Part shown: one piece after another, positions 24,909 through 35,751 of the stretch
Position numbering within the stretch: position 1 is the first letter of the stretch
Layout: each line of letters starts with the position of its first letter
Assembly (NCBI RefSeq): GCF_016806065.1
Contig: NZ_CP032405.1
Coordinates: 3,252,001 to 3,316,000, forward strand
Length of the DNA: 64,000 bases
Source: Rhizobium rosettiformans
GTDB lineage: Bacteria; Pseudomonadota; Alphaproteobacteria; Rhizobiales; Rhizobiaceae
Direction of reading: 5' to 3'
Position numbers and translations under genes: made by a program
Notes under the pieces: generated by a model
Seen by the model: the letters and a program-made list of their open reading frames with translations, nothing else
What the model was told of the DNA's origin: nothing
Database searches by the model: none

Positions 24909-26159
24909 GTGACCCCCGATCAGGTCGACCAAGCGCTGGAAGCCATGCGCGGGCTTTTCCCCGAGACGCCGCTGCAGCTCAACGAGCATTTGAGCGCCCG
25001 TTACGGCGCCAATGTCTATCTGAAGCGCGAGGACCTGACGCCTGTTCGCTCCTACAAGATCCGGGGCGCCTTCAACTTTTTCCGCAAGATCGTCGCCGAC
25101 AGCCCCTCCGGCACCACCTTTGTCTGCGCCTCCGCTGGCAATCATGCCCAGGGATTCGCCTATGTCTGCCGCCATTTCGGCGTGCAGGGCGTGGTCTTCA
25201 TGCCGGTGACGACGCCGCAGCAGAAGATCGACAAGACCCGCATCTTCGGCGGCGAATTCATCACCATTCGCCTGATCGGCGATATCTTCGATCAGTGCTA
25301 TCAGGCGGCCCGCGAACATGTCGAAGCGATCGGCGGCTATATGGTGCCGCCCTTCGACCATCCCGATATCATCGAGGGCCAGGCGACGGTAGCGGCTGAA
25401 GTGATGCAGCAGCTGCCGGAAGGCGTGACGCCTGATCTCGTCATCATGCCGGTCGGCGGCGGCGGGCTCTCGTCGGGCATGACCGGCTATATGGCCGGCA
25501 AGGTTTCGCCCGAGGCGATGATCTTCTGCGAACCCCAGGGCGCACCGAGCCTGAAGAAGAGCCTTGAAGCCGGCAAGGTCATCACGCTGCCCAAGGTTGA
25601 TAATTTCGTCGATGGGGCAGCCGTCGCCCGGATCGGCGACCATAATTTCGGAGCGCTGAAGGCCTTCCGCCCCGACCAGGTGCTGATCGTACCGGAAAAC
25701 GCGATCTGCGTGACCATGACCGACATGCTGAATGTCGAGGGCGTGGTGCTGGAACCAGCAGGGGCGCTGGCACTGGCGGCCCTGGATCTTCTGCCGCGAG
25801 TCGCCTTGAGCGGTCGAACGATCGTCGCCGTCGTCTCCGGCGGCAATTTCGATTTCGAGCGTCTGCCGGACGTCAAGGAACGCGCCATGCGTTACGCCGG
25901 CTTGAAGAAATACTTCATCCTGCGTCTGCCGCAGCGCCCAGGCGCGCTGCGCGACTTCCTCAACCTGCTTGGGCCCGAAGACGATATCGCCCGCTTCGAG
26001 TACCTCAAGAAGTCGGCACGCAACTTCGGTTCGATCCTGATCGGTATCGAGACGGGCAAGCGCGAGAACTTCGCAGAGCTGTTCGACCGCTTCGATCAGG
26101 CAGGCCTTGGCTTCGAGGACATCACCGAAAACGAGATCCTCGCCAACCTGATCATCTGA
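24909..26159 (+). CDS. ilvA: Threonine dehydratase
   Basis: A 416-residue PLP enzyme that deaminates threonine to 2-oxobutyrate, the first step to isoleucine. PLP lysine 50 lies in SYKIRGAFNF, the phosphate loop in PVGGGGLSSG, and SAGNHAQGFA is present. A single C-terminal ACT-like regulatory part (about 330-416, YFILRLPQRPGALRDFL) points to allosteric control and to the shorter bacterial form. The start is a GTG at 24909 with GGAGG at ideal spacing. Its last eight bases overlap the end of the convergent hydrolase gene. Confidence 0.93.
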   Translation: MTPDQVDQALEAMRGLFPETPLQLNEHLSARYGANVYLKREDLTPVRSYKIRGAFNFFRKIVADSPSGTTFVCASAGNHAQGFAYVCRHFGVQGVVFMPVTTPQQKIDKTRIFGGEFITIRLIGDIFDQCYQAAREHVEAIGGYMVPPFDHPDIIEGQATVAAEVMQQLPEGVTPDLVIMPVGGGGLSSGMTGYMAGKVSPEAMIFCEPQGAPSLKKSLEAGKVITLPKVDNFVDGAAVARIGDHNFGALKAFRPDQVLIVPENAICVTMTDMLNVEGVVLEPAGALALAALDLLPRVALSGRTIVAVVSGGNFDFERLPDVKERAMRYAGLKKYFILRLPQRPGALRDFLNLLGPEDDIARFEYLKKSARNFGSILIGIETGKRENFAELFDRFDQAGLGFEDITENEILANLII

Positions 26160-27141
26160 TGCCCTGGCCGGCGAGCCAGTCCAGGATGATCTTCGCAATC
26201 GGCTCGGTGGTCTCGGGCGAATAGGTATCGCCGGCAATCACATGGTTGTTGGCGTCGCCGGTCGGACCCGGATCGACGAGCGCGTGATCGGCACCCCAGC
26301 GCGCCGCAACCGCCGCCGTCCGTTCCGGCCTGACAACCTTGTCCTCGACAGACTGAAGGAAGAGGGCGGGAACGCGGATCTCCTCTACCGGCGTGTGGCT
26401 GGCCAGCCGGACCGATTGCGCCATGGGAATGAGCGCGGTTACTGGATAATTCGTCGTCCAGTTGTGCGCGTTGAGCGGGCTGATCGGGTCGAAGCCCGTG
26501 CGCTCGCCGATGATCAGCCGGGCAAGAGAGCCGCCGAACGGACCGGTCAGCAAGAAGCTACCGGAAGCCTGCACGCCATAATTGGGTGAGAGGAAAACCG
26601 AAGCTGCGATCTTCCCGGTAAGCGACGGGCGGCCGAGCGCCCAGGTGACGAGCGAAGCACCAGTGGACGTCGAGACAACGACGACGCGGTCGCCCAGACG
26701 TTTGCCGATGGCGAGTGCTTCGCCGACATCTGCCGCCCAGTCATCGATCGTCGCAAGGCCCAAGGCGTCGGGATCGTCGAGACCATGACCGGTAAGACGG
26801 GTGAGAAAGAGATTGGCGCCGAGTGCTTGTGCGACGCGGTCGGGCAGGGGGCGGACTTCCGCTGGCGAGGCGGAAAAGCCGTGCACATAGATGACCGAGA
26901 CCGGCGTTTTGCTCTTCCGGGCGGGATCCGCCCAGACGATCTGCTTGGCAAGTCCTTCGCGGATGCGGCCAGCTTCACTCTCGCTGTCGGCGATCAGGAC
27001 ATCAAGCGAATCGAGCGGGGCGTCTGCGCCGATCTTTGCCTCGCGTTCCAGCGTGAGTACCGGTGGTCTGAGATAGAGAAAGACTGTAGCCGCGATGCTG
27101 ATCAGAACGAGTGCAAGCGACAGGCCCATAACGATCCGCAT
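26152..27141 (-). CDS. Membrane-anchored alpha/beta hydrolase
   Basis: A 329-residue hydrolase with an N-terminal membrane anchor (about residues 4-25) and a catalytic domain facing the periplasm. The oxyanion region is VIYVHGFSASPAEVRPL. The nucleophile elbow reads STSTGAS (Ser instead of the first Gly of GxSxG), the acid lies in QSVEDKVVRP and the histidine in NNHVIAGD. This resembles esterase/lysophospholipase-type proteins; the substrate is unknown. The ATG at 27141 has GGAGACAGAGGG upstream; 15 in-frame upstream codons are less likely. Convergent with ilvA with an eight-base overlap. Confidence 0.85.
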   Translation of the reverse strand: MRIVMGLSLALVLISIAATVFLYLRPPVLTLEREAKIGADAPLDSLDVLIADSESEAGRIREGLAKQIVWADPARKSKTPVSVIYVHGFSASPAEVRPLPDRVAQALGANLFLTRLTGHGLDDPDALGLATIDDWAADVGEALAIGKRLGDRVVVVSTSTGASLVTWALGRPSLTGKIAASVFLSPNYGVQASGSFLLTGPFGGSLARLIIGERTGFDPISPLNAHNWTTNYPVTALIPMAQSVRLASHTPVEEIRVPALFLQSVEDKVVRPERTAAVAARWGADHALVDPGPTGDANNHVIAGDTYSPETTEPIAKIILDWLAGQGIR

Positions 27142-27253
27142 CCCTCTGTCTCCGGTAGCCTTCCCGACCGAAGCGGACTGTATCACGCCATCATGACGCG
27201 GGAAGAAAACTGCCTGCTCTTCCTCGCTGGGCCTTGCTGTGCTAGGTCAGGCC

Positions 27254-27574
27254 ATGTCTATCCTGTCCAGCATCCTCTCGATTTTCACCGGCGGTTCTTC
27301 TTCCGAAACTGCCGCCAAGCCAATGGCAGAGCCGCAGACCTACAAGGACTGCGTCATCCATGCCGAGCCCATGCGTGAAGGCAGCCAGTATCGTCTGGCC
27401 GGTCGCATCGTAAAGACCGTGGATGGTCGGTCGCTCGAGCGGAAATTCATCCGCGCCGACGTCTTCACCTCGTTCGATGATGCCCTCGACTGCACCTTCC
27501 GCAAGGCGCAGCAGATCATCGATCAGAATGGTCCGGCGCTTTTCGGTGACGGCGAGGAAACCCGCATCGTCTGA
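27254..27574 (+). CDS. HlyU-family protein
   Basis: A 106-residue protein of the HlyU transcriptional-activator family (PF10115 type), named from Vibrio, though this rhizobial group is not related by function in any demonstrated way. Visible are YKDCVIHAEPMREGSQYRLAGRI and RKFIRADVFTSFDDALDCTFRKAQQIIDQNG. The N-terminus is short and hydrophobic (SILSSILSIF). The ribosome site is weak (TAGGTCAGG). It lies 99 bases before the Amt-GGDEF-EAL gene on the same strand; a joint transcript is possible. Confidence 0.75.
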   Translation: MSILSSILSIFTGGSSSETAAKPMAEPQTYKDCVIHAEPMREGSQYRLAGRIVKTVDGRSLERKFIRADVFTSFDDALDCTFRKAQQIIDQNGPALFGDGEETRIV

Positions 27575-27673
27575 CGATGCACTTCAATATCGCGAAGAAA
27601 TGTTTCTTCGCGATCACCGAATGTTAATGATGCACCGCAACACTGGACCCTGAAATATTGTCCGGGTTTTCCA

Positions 27674-30600
27674 GTGATCATTGCGTTTCGCTCTATTTCA
27701 TCCCTTGCTTTTCACGGCTTGGCAGCGAGCCTCGTGTTGGGCTTTCCCCTTCCGGTTCATGCGGCAGAGGCCGTGACCGCCCAGGCCGCCAAGGCCTCTG
27801 CGGATCTCGCCTGGCTAATGGCCGCCGCCGGCATGGTGATGATGATGCAGGTGGGATTCCTGCTTCTTGAAGCCGGCATGGTGCGCTCGAAGAATTCCAT
27901 CAATGTCGCTCAGAAGAACCTCCTGGATTTTGTCTTCGGCGTCGTCGGCTTTGCGGTCGTTGGTTTCATGCTTGCCTTCGGCCGCTCCGGTTTCCTGCCG
28001 GTCGGGCTCGATCCTGACTATTTTCTGCTTCAGGGCCTCGACAGCTGGCTCGCCGGGTTCTTCGTCTTCCAGGTGATGTTCTGCGGCACGGCGGCGACCA
28101 TCGTCTCCGGTGCCGTCGCCGAGCGCATGACCCTCTCGGCCTATGTGCTCGGGTCGATCATTCTGTCGACGCTGATCTATCCGATTTTCGTGCACTGGGT
28201 CTGGGGGACGGCGATCGGACCCAACTCCGGAGCCTTTCTCGCCAATCTCGGCTTTGTCGATTTTGCCGGCTCCACGGTGGTCCACGCCACGGGTGGCTGG
28301 ATCGCACTTGCTGCCTGCCTGGTGATCGGAGCGAGACGCGGGCGTTTTGATGCCGAGGGACGCCCGGTGCGTCTTGCCGGCAACAATCCCGTTCTGGCGA
28401 CCACCGGCGGCCTCATCCTGTTTTTCGGCTGGATTGGCTTCAATGGCGGCTCCACCCTGGCAGCCAACGCGGATGTGGCGCCGATCATCCTCAACACGGT
28501 TCTCGCTGGCGGCATGGGCACCTGCGTCGGCTATGTGATCGGTGCGAGGCAAGATGGCGTGGTGCTGCCGGAAAAGGCGCTATGTGGCATGCTGGGTGCG
28601 CTGGTCGCCGTCACGGCGGGCTGCCACCTGCTTGAGCCGGGTGGCGCCCTCCTCACGGGCGCGCTCGGCGCGATCGTCGCCATCGTCGGCAATCAGTATC
28701 TCGAACAGAAGCTCAAGGTCGATGATGCTGTCGGCGCCGTCGGCGTACACGCTTTTGCGGGTGTCGCGGGAACCCTTGCGCTTGCGCTTCTGGCGCCGGT
28801 CGATAGCCTGCCCCTCGGCGGACGATTCGATCAGTTCTACATCCAGCTTTTTGGTTCCGCGCTGAACTTCTACTGGGCTTTCGGCCTTGGCTATGCCTTC
28901 TTCTGGACGCTCGACAAACTCGTGCCCGTTCGCGTCACGGCCGAGGCCGAAGACATCGGCCTGAACGTCGCCGAACATGGGACGCGGCTGGGTGTCGGCC
29001 ATGTCGAGGACGCTCTTTCAAAGCTCGTTTCCGGCAAAGCCGACCTTGGCGATCGGCTACAGGTCGATCCGGGCGACGAGGCGGAGAAGCTGACCCGGCT
29101 GTTCAACCACCTGATGGACAATATCCAGCAACAAGAACGCAATCGAAGCGCACTCGAATCCCAGGTCCGCGACCAGGAAGAGGCGGATCGGGTGACGGCG
29201 CTCGCCAACGCCACCTTTGAAGCGATCGTCATGCACGAAGGCGGCGTGATCATTGACGGCAACGAGCAATTCGAGGTGCTGACGGGTCGCAAGATTGCAG
29301 ATCTCATCGGAACGTCGATCCTCGATGTTGTCGACCAGACCGGGCGGCGTATGCTGATCGAGGATCCCAATCCGGCGCCCGACGTGTCGCGAGAGTTCCA
29401 GATCGTCCGCGCCGACGGCTCAAGCATCCCGATCGAGGCACGGGGCCGCAACATCGAATATCGCGGCCGGCATATCCGGATCAGCTGTCTCGTCGATCTT
29501 CGCGAGCGCAAGGCAGTCGAAAGCCGCATGCGCCATCTCGCGCAGCACGATCCGCTGACGGGCCTTGCTAACCGCGCTCTGTTTACCGAGACGCTCGCTG
29601 CCCATGTCGAGCAGGCAAACGATGGATGGGGCTGCGGAGTTCTTCTGGTCGATCTCGACCACTTCAAGGACGTCAACGATCTCTACGGGCACCCGGCCGG
29701 CGACGAGGTGATCAAAGAGACAGCGCGTCGCCTGACTGCGGCACTCGGCCCTGCCGACATGGCGGCCCGCTTGGGCGGCGACGAGTTCGCGGTCATCCTC
29801 GGCAATTGCCATTTCGAGGCCCAGTGCGAGGATTTCGGCCGCCGCCTGGTTGAAGCCTTTCGGCAACCCTTCGACACCGGCCAGGGCGAACGCATCAAAT
29901 GTGGTGTCAGCATTGGCGGTGCGCTTTGCCCCGAACATGCGGGCGAGCTCGACGAACTGATCGGCCGTGCTGACATCGCTCTCTATCACGCCAAGAAGTC
30001 CGGGCGGAACACGTTCCGTTCCTACCGCAAGGGCATGGACGAACTGATCGAGAAGCGACGCGCACTCGAAGCCGATATCGAGCGCGGACTGGAGCGCGGC
30101 GAGTTCGAACTCTATCTCCAGCCTCGGGTCTCGGCATTGGATGCTTTGATCGTCGGATACGAGGCTCTCGTGCGCTGGAAACATCCGGAGCGGGGAATGG
30201 TGCAGCCGGGTGATTTCATCCCCGTCGCCGAGGTCTCCGGCAAGATCATCGAACTGGGAGAATGGGTGCAGATCGAGGCCTGCCGTCTGGCAACCGGTTT
30301 CCCGGAGCATCTGCATATCAGCGTCAACGTCTCGCCGGTGCAGTTCCGCCATCCGCAGTTTCTGGAGCGGATCGAAGCGATCCTGGATGCGTCCGAGGTT
30401 TCGCCGCATCAGCTGGAGCTTGAGATCACGGAGAGCGTGCTGATCGATGATGACCAGCGGGCGCGCCTCATTCTCGGCCATTTGAAGACGCTGGGCTTGA
30501 GGATTGCGCTCGACGATTTTGGTACCGGCTATTCATCGCTCAGCTATCTGAGCCGCTACCCCTTCGACGTGATCAAGATCGATCGCAGCTTCGTGTCAGC

Positions 30601-30913
30601 CCTCGGAACCGAGGAGACGGCCGACGCCATCGTCCGCACGATCATCGATCTGGGCAGCGGGCTCGGCATGCGGGTCGTGGCGGAGGGTGTGGAGACGCTG
30701 GATCAGGCTCGTTACCTGAGCGTTGCTGGCTGTGACGAGCTCCAGGGCTATCTGCTGGGCCGCCCGCAGCCGGTCGACAGTATCGCATCCGAGGTGAGCG
30801 CGGAGATTGTCTCGGAACTGACCAACGTCGCGCGGCTTCAAGCGCGCCGCGACAAGCGCCTGTCCAGGACGGGGAGCGAGACAGGGCTTGCTCTGGCGGC
30901 AAACGGCAACTGA
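27674..30913 (+). CDS. Ammonium transporter fused to PAS, GGDEF and EAL domains
   Basis: A 1079-residue fusion. After a signal peptide (about 1-31) residues 35-430 form an Amt channel with eleven helices. Pore residues are kept: twin histidines H204 and H359, gate phenylalanines F136 and F256, W177 and D196 (equivalent to AmtB W148 and D160). A HAMP-like linker (about 445-490), a short coiled coil and a PAS domain (about 505-615) follow. A GGDEF domain starts near 625 with an intact GGDEF at 701-705; the RxxD site reads GPAD. The EAL domain (about 795-1045) keeps E830-A-L, NVSP, ELEITES, DDFGTGYSS, VIKIDRSF, AEGVET and QGYLLG. So both synthesis and breakdown of c-di-GMP look possible. The start is a GTG at 27674 with a weak ribosome site. 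No glnK is adjacent. Confidence 0.93.
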   Translation: MIIAFRSISSLAFHGLAASLVLGFPLPVHAAEAVTAQAAKASADLAWLMAAAGMVMMMQVGFLLLEAGMVRSKNSINVAQKNLLDFVFGVVGFAVVGFMLAFGRSGFLPVGLDPDYFLLQGLDSWLAGFFVFQVMFCGTAATIVSGAVAERMTLSAYVLGSIILSTLIYPIFVHWVWGTAIGPNSGAFLANLGFVDFAGSTVVHATGGWIALAACLVIGARRGRFDAEGRPVRLAGNNPVLATTGGLILFFGWIGFNGGSTLAANADVAPIILNTVLAGGMGTCVGYVIGARQDGVVLPEKALCGMLGALVAVTAGCHLLEPGGALLTGALGAIVAIVGNQYLEQKLKVDDAVGAVGVHAFAGVAGTLALALLAPVDSLPLGGRFDQFYIQLFGSALNFYWAFGLGYAFFWTLDKLVPVRVTAEAEDIGLNVAEHGTRLGVGHVEDALSKLVSGKADLGDRLQVDPGDEAEKLTRLFNHLMDNIQQQERNRSALESQVRDQEEADRVTALANATFEAIVMHEGGVIIDGNEQFEVLTGRKIADLIGTSILDVVDQTGRRMLIEDPNPAPDVSREFQIVRADGSSIPIEARGRNIEYRGRHIRISCLVDLRERKAVESRMRHLAQHDPLTGLANRALFTETLAAHVEQANDGWGCGVLLVDLDHFKDVNDLYGHPAGDEVIKETARRLTAALGPADMAARLGGDEFAVILGNCHFEAQCEDFGRRLVEAFRQPFDTGQGERIKCGVSIGGALCPEHAGELDELIGRADIALYHAKKSGRNTFRSYRKGMDELIEKRRALEADIERGLERGEFELYLQPRVSALDALIVGYEALVRWKHPERGMVQPGDFIPVAEVSGKIIELGEWVQIEACRLATGFPEHLHISVNVSPVQFRHPQFLERIEAILDASEVSPHQLELEITESVLIDDDQRARLILGHLKTLGLRIALDDFGTGYSSLSYLSRYPFDVIKIDRSFVSALGTEETADAIVRTIIDLGSGLGMRVVAEGVETLDQARYLSVAGCDELQGYLLGRPQPVDSIASEVSAEIVSELTNVARLQARRDKRLSRTGSETGLALAANGN

Positions 30914-30975
30914 AGGACCTTGCCGTTTGCAAAATGAGGGCGGCAGCGCGGCTGCCGCGTTGGAGCGTTGATAGC

Positions 30976-31587
30976 TCAGGCAGCGCGCGCCAGTTCCTCG
31001 ACCTTGGCCTTGGCAGAAGCCACGGCCTTTTCGGCGGCTTCCGGACCGTATGCCACGCCTTCGACATAGACAGTCTCGACCAGCTCGATGCCGAGGAAGC
31101 CGAGGACCGTCTTGAGATAGGGTTCAGCATGGTTCATCGGGGCGCCTGGGCCGGAGGAGTAGATGCCGCCGGCGGCGAGCACCAGATAGGCCTTCTTGCC
31201 CTTGGCGAGGCCGACCGGGCCGTTTTCCGTGTAGCTGAAGGTCAGGCCGGCGCGAGCGATGTGGTCGATCCAGCTCTTCAGCGACGAGTAGATGTTGAAG
31301 TTGATGAGGCCGGTGCCGATGACGATCGTGTCGGCGGCCATCAGTTCCGCGACGAGCGCGTCGGACGTGGCGACAGAAGCGGCCTCTTCAGCGGTGCGTG
31401 CATCAGCCGGCTTGCGGATCGCGGTGGTGAAGGCGCCGTCGACGTGGTCGAGCTGGGTTTCGACGAGGTCGCGACGGACCAGCGTGCCGGTCTCGCCGGC
31501 GAACTTCTCGGCGAGCTCGGTGGCGATCGCGTTCGAGAGGGATTCCGAGCCGCGCGGGCTGGAGGTGACGAGAAGGATGGAAGACAT
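30976..31587 (-). CDS. azoR: FMN-dependent NADH-azoreductase
   Basis: A 203-residue flavodoxin-fold enzyme that reduces azo compounds and quinones with NADH. The FMN-binding start is LLVTSSPRGSESLSNAIA, followed by IVIGTGLINFNIYSSLKSWIDHIARAGLTFSY and the AGGIYSSGPG loop, as in AzoR. The ATG at 31587 has GAGGAA upstream. It is divergent from a LysR gene across 117 bases, so that regulator probably controls it. A GC hairpin without a T run lies near 30941-30960. Confidence 0.93.
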   Translation of the reverse strand: MSSILLVTSSPRGSESLSNAIATELAEKFAGETGTLVRRDLVETQLDHVDGAFTTAIRKPADARTAEEAASVATSDALVAELMAADTIVIGTGLINFNIYSSLKSWIDHIARAGLTFSYTENGPVGLAKGKKAYLVLAAGGIYSSGPGAPMNHAEPYLKTVLGFLGIELVETVYVEGVAYGPEAAEKAVASAKAKVEELARAA

Positions 31588-31704
31588 GTGCAATTCCTCG
31601 AATGGTGGTGGGCCCTTGGGAGCAGGCCTGCCATGCATCTATGTCCGACCACGCATCAATAAAACTGTGATAATCTAGATCGGTCATATCGAATAACTGG
31701 ATGG

Positions 31705-32658
31705 ATGCCCGATCGCATGGATGCCAATCCCACTCTCGACCAATTGCAGGTCTTTCTCACCGTGGCTGATACCGGAAGTTTTTCCGCAGCCGCCCGGCAG
31801 CTCAATCGCGCGCAATCGGTGGTGAGCTATACGATCGGCAATCTGGAAAGCCAGCTTGGCGTGACGCTGTTCGAGCGGACCGGTACGCGGCAACCCAGAC
31901 TGACGGACGAGGGCAGGGCCATGTTGACCGACGCCCGACGCATCGTCGGCGATCTGCAGGTCATGCGCGCCAAGGTCCGCAGCATGCATCAGGGCCTGGA
32001 GGCGGAACTGTCGGTGGCGATCAGCGTGCTCGTCCCGACCGGCGCCATGCTGGCGGTGCTTCGGGAATTTCAGCAGCAGTTTCCATCCGTCTCGCTGCGA
32101 CTGGAAGTAGGCGAACTCGGACGATTGGTCGAACTGGTAATGAGCGGCAAGGCGACCATCGGCATCGGCGGAGCGCCGACCCGGCAGGACGACACGCTGA
32201 TCGTCGACCGGATCGGCCACAATTTTCTCCTGCCGGCGGCAGCGGCCGATCATCCGCTCGCGAGGCGCAAGGCCACGCTGTCGCTGCAGGACGTGCGCGA
32301 GGAGACCCAGATCGTCGTCAGCGACGCTTCGGATCTGACGTCGGGGCGTGATTTCAACGTGTTGTCGTTCAAGACCTGGCGGGTCAGCGACATGGCAACG
32401 AAACATCAGCTGATTCGTGGCGGCCTCGGCTGGGGTGGGCTGCCGGCCTCGATCATCCGCGAAGACATGGCGAGCGGCCGGATCGTGCATCTCGATCTGC
32501 CAGCCTATGAGCAGGGGTCCTACAATCTCTACGCCATCAGGCGGACCGACAATCCGCCTGGGCCTGCCGGCACTTGGCTGATCCGGGCCTTCGAAGAACA
32601 GCTGTCGAATTGCCCCATGGATCTGGCATCTTCGCCAGCGCTTGCCACAGCAGTTTAA
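31705..32658 (+). CDS. LysR-family transcriptional regulator
   Basis: A 317-residue LysR regulator: winged HTH at about residues 8-70 (LDQLQVFLTVADTGSFSAAARQLNRAQSVVSYTIGNLESQLG) and a C-terminal effector domain. It is divergent from azoR and likely controls it; the shared 117-base gap holds an AT-rich stretch with ATCTAGAT and several T-N11-A possibilities. Effector unknown. The start may be 31705 or the ATG at 31717. A GANTC-rich hairpin follows immediately after the stop. Confidence 0.92.
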   Translation: MPDRMDANPTLDQLQVFLTVADTGSFSAAARQLNRAQSVVSYTIGNLESQLGVTLFERTGTRQPRLTDEGRAMLTDARRIVGDLQVMRAKVRSMHQGLEAELSVAISVLVPTGAMLAVLREFQQQFPSVSLRLEVGELGRLVELVMSGKATIGIGGAPTRQDDTLIVDRIGHNFLLPAAAADHPLARRKATLSLQDVREETQIVVSDASDLTSGRDFNVLSFKTWRVSDMATKHQLIRGGLGWGGLPASIIREDMASGRIVHLDLPAYEQGSYNLYAIRRTDNPPGPAGTWLIRAFEEQLSNCPMDLASSPALATAV

Positions 32659-32688
32659 GGAATCGATTCAACATCTTGAATCGATTCC
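32659..32688. terminator. Hairpin between LysR and cpdB, built of four GANTC sites
   Basis: A perfect 13-bp stem (32659-32671 with 32676-32688) and a CATC loop, followed by GTTCTTGTT. It contains GAATC, GATTC, GAATC and GATTC, all CcrM-type methylation sites. It starts one base after the LysR stop and lies 34 bases from the convergent cpdB stop; it could terminate LysR and, less clearly, cpdB. Confidence 0.7.
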
Positions 32689-32722
32689 GTTCTTGTTGAG
32701 CGATTGCGCCGTCTGCCGTGGT

Positions 32723-34711
<1,989 letters not shown>

Positions 34712-34815
34712 AGGGGCCTCACGAAGAACAGGTTCTGAAAGCGACGCAGGTTAGGTCGCTTTCAAGAGGCTTGCACCTCTAAAATGACAGGGATGAGACG
34801 TTGCTCCCTCCTGGG

Positions 34816-35154
34816 TCAGATCGGAACAAGGTTGCGGGGATCCCGATGGAAGTGGCGGAAGTAGGCGGTGACCTGCGCGACCGCATTGGTGGTCTGCTCG
34901 AATTCGAGCCCCATCTTGCCGGCGCGGTACCAGCAGACGGTGCATTCGATGTGGCCGAGTTCGGGGCAACTGACAGTCACTGTCGCGCCGCGCTTGGCTT
35001 CGATCCAGCCCTCGAGATGCAGGGCCATGCCGGTTCGGGAAATGTCGAGAATACGGACGTTGAACTTCTGGCCGATGAATTCCAGCGTTCCCCTGATATG
35101 ACAGCGGATACGGTGGCTGCGGCGGCCGTCCGGGTTGAGTTTGGCAGCAAGCAT
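34816..35154 (-). CDS. PilZ domain protein (tandem copy 1)
   Basis: A 112-residue stand-alone PilZ domain. The canonical receptor motif is complete: R11-x3-R15 and DISRTG at 37-42. The C-terminal part has TVCWYRAGKMGLEFEQTTNAVAQVTAYFRHFHRD. A TTG in frame at 35172 is possible, but the ATG at 35154 has GGAG nine bases upstream. It is a paralogue of the gene at 35321, which lies 166 bases upstream on the same strand; each has its own ribosome site. Confidence 0.88.
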   Translation of the reverse strand: MLAAKLNPDGRRSHRIRCHIRGTLEFIGQKFNVRILDISRTGMALHLEGWIEAKRGATVTVSCPELGHIECTVCWYRAGKMGLEFEQTTNAVAQVTAYFRHFHRDPRNLVPI

Positions 35155-35320
35155 AAAATTGCGCTCCGTCAAATTGATTGAAAGAAACGCAGGAAACCTC
35201 GGCCAGGCGCCTTAACGGCATCTGGCCAAGGTCATTAGAATGCGAGCGACCTCCTCAGGAGATTTTGGGTGTTTTGCCGGTTATGCGGGGTGTTTACCGT
35301 TAACTTCCGGTCCGAAGGGC

Positions 35321-35656
35321 TCAGCCGCGCAGGACCGGCCGGACTTCTTGATGATAGTTGCGGAAATAGGCCGCGACCTTGGCAATCGAATTGCTGTTCG
35401 GTCGGAACATGATGCCGATGCGGCCGCCATAGTTCCACCGGACGACGCCTTCGAGATGGCCGATATCCTCGTTTTCGATGATCACCTGACTGCCGGCGGC
35501 GGCGGTTAGCTTGGTGGCGAGTTCGAGCGCGAGGCCTGTGCGTGAGATGTTGATCACGCGCGCATCTGCCTGCTGCTGGAAATAATGGATCTTGCTGTCG
35601 AGCCGGCAACGGCTGCGGGGTGATTTGCGAACATCCATACCGAGATTATTGCTCAT
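35321..35656 (-). CDS. PilZ domain protein (tandem copy 2)
   Basis: A 111-residue stand-alone PilZ domain with R10-x3-R14 and NISRTG at 36-41 (Asn in place of Asp). The closing segment VVRWNYGGRIGIMFRPNSNSIAKVAAYFRNYHQE corresponds closely in position and sequence to that of the neighbouring copy, so the two arose by duplication. The ATG at 35656 has AGGA upstream. Binding partners are unknown. Confidence 0.88.
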   Translation of the reverse strand: MSNNLGMDVRKSPRSRCRLDSKIHYFQQQADARVINISRTGLALELATKLTAAAGSQVIIENEDIGHLEGVVRWNYGGRIGIMFRPNSNSIAKVAAYFRNYHQEVRPVLRG

Positions 35657-35751
35657 GATGCCGTCCTGAATACAAAAAGGAATGGCATGACCTTACGCAG
35701 CATCCGTAAGAACGGCCTAAAACAAATCATTAGGATTTTCAGGATCCTCGA

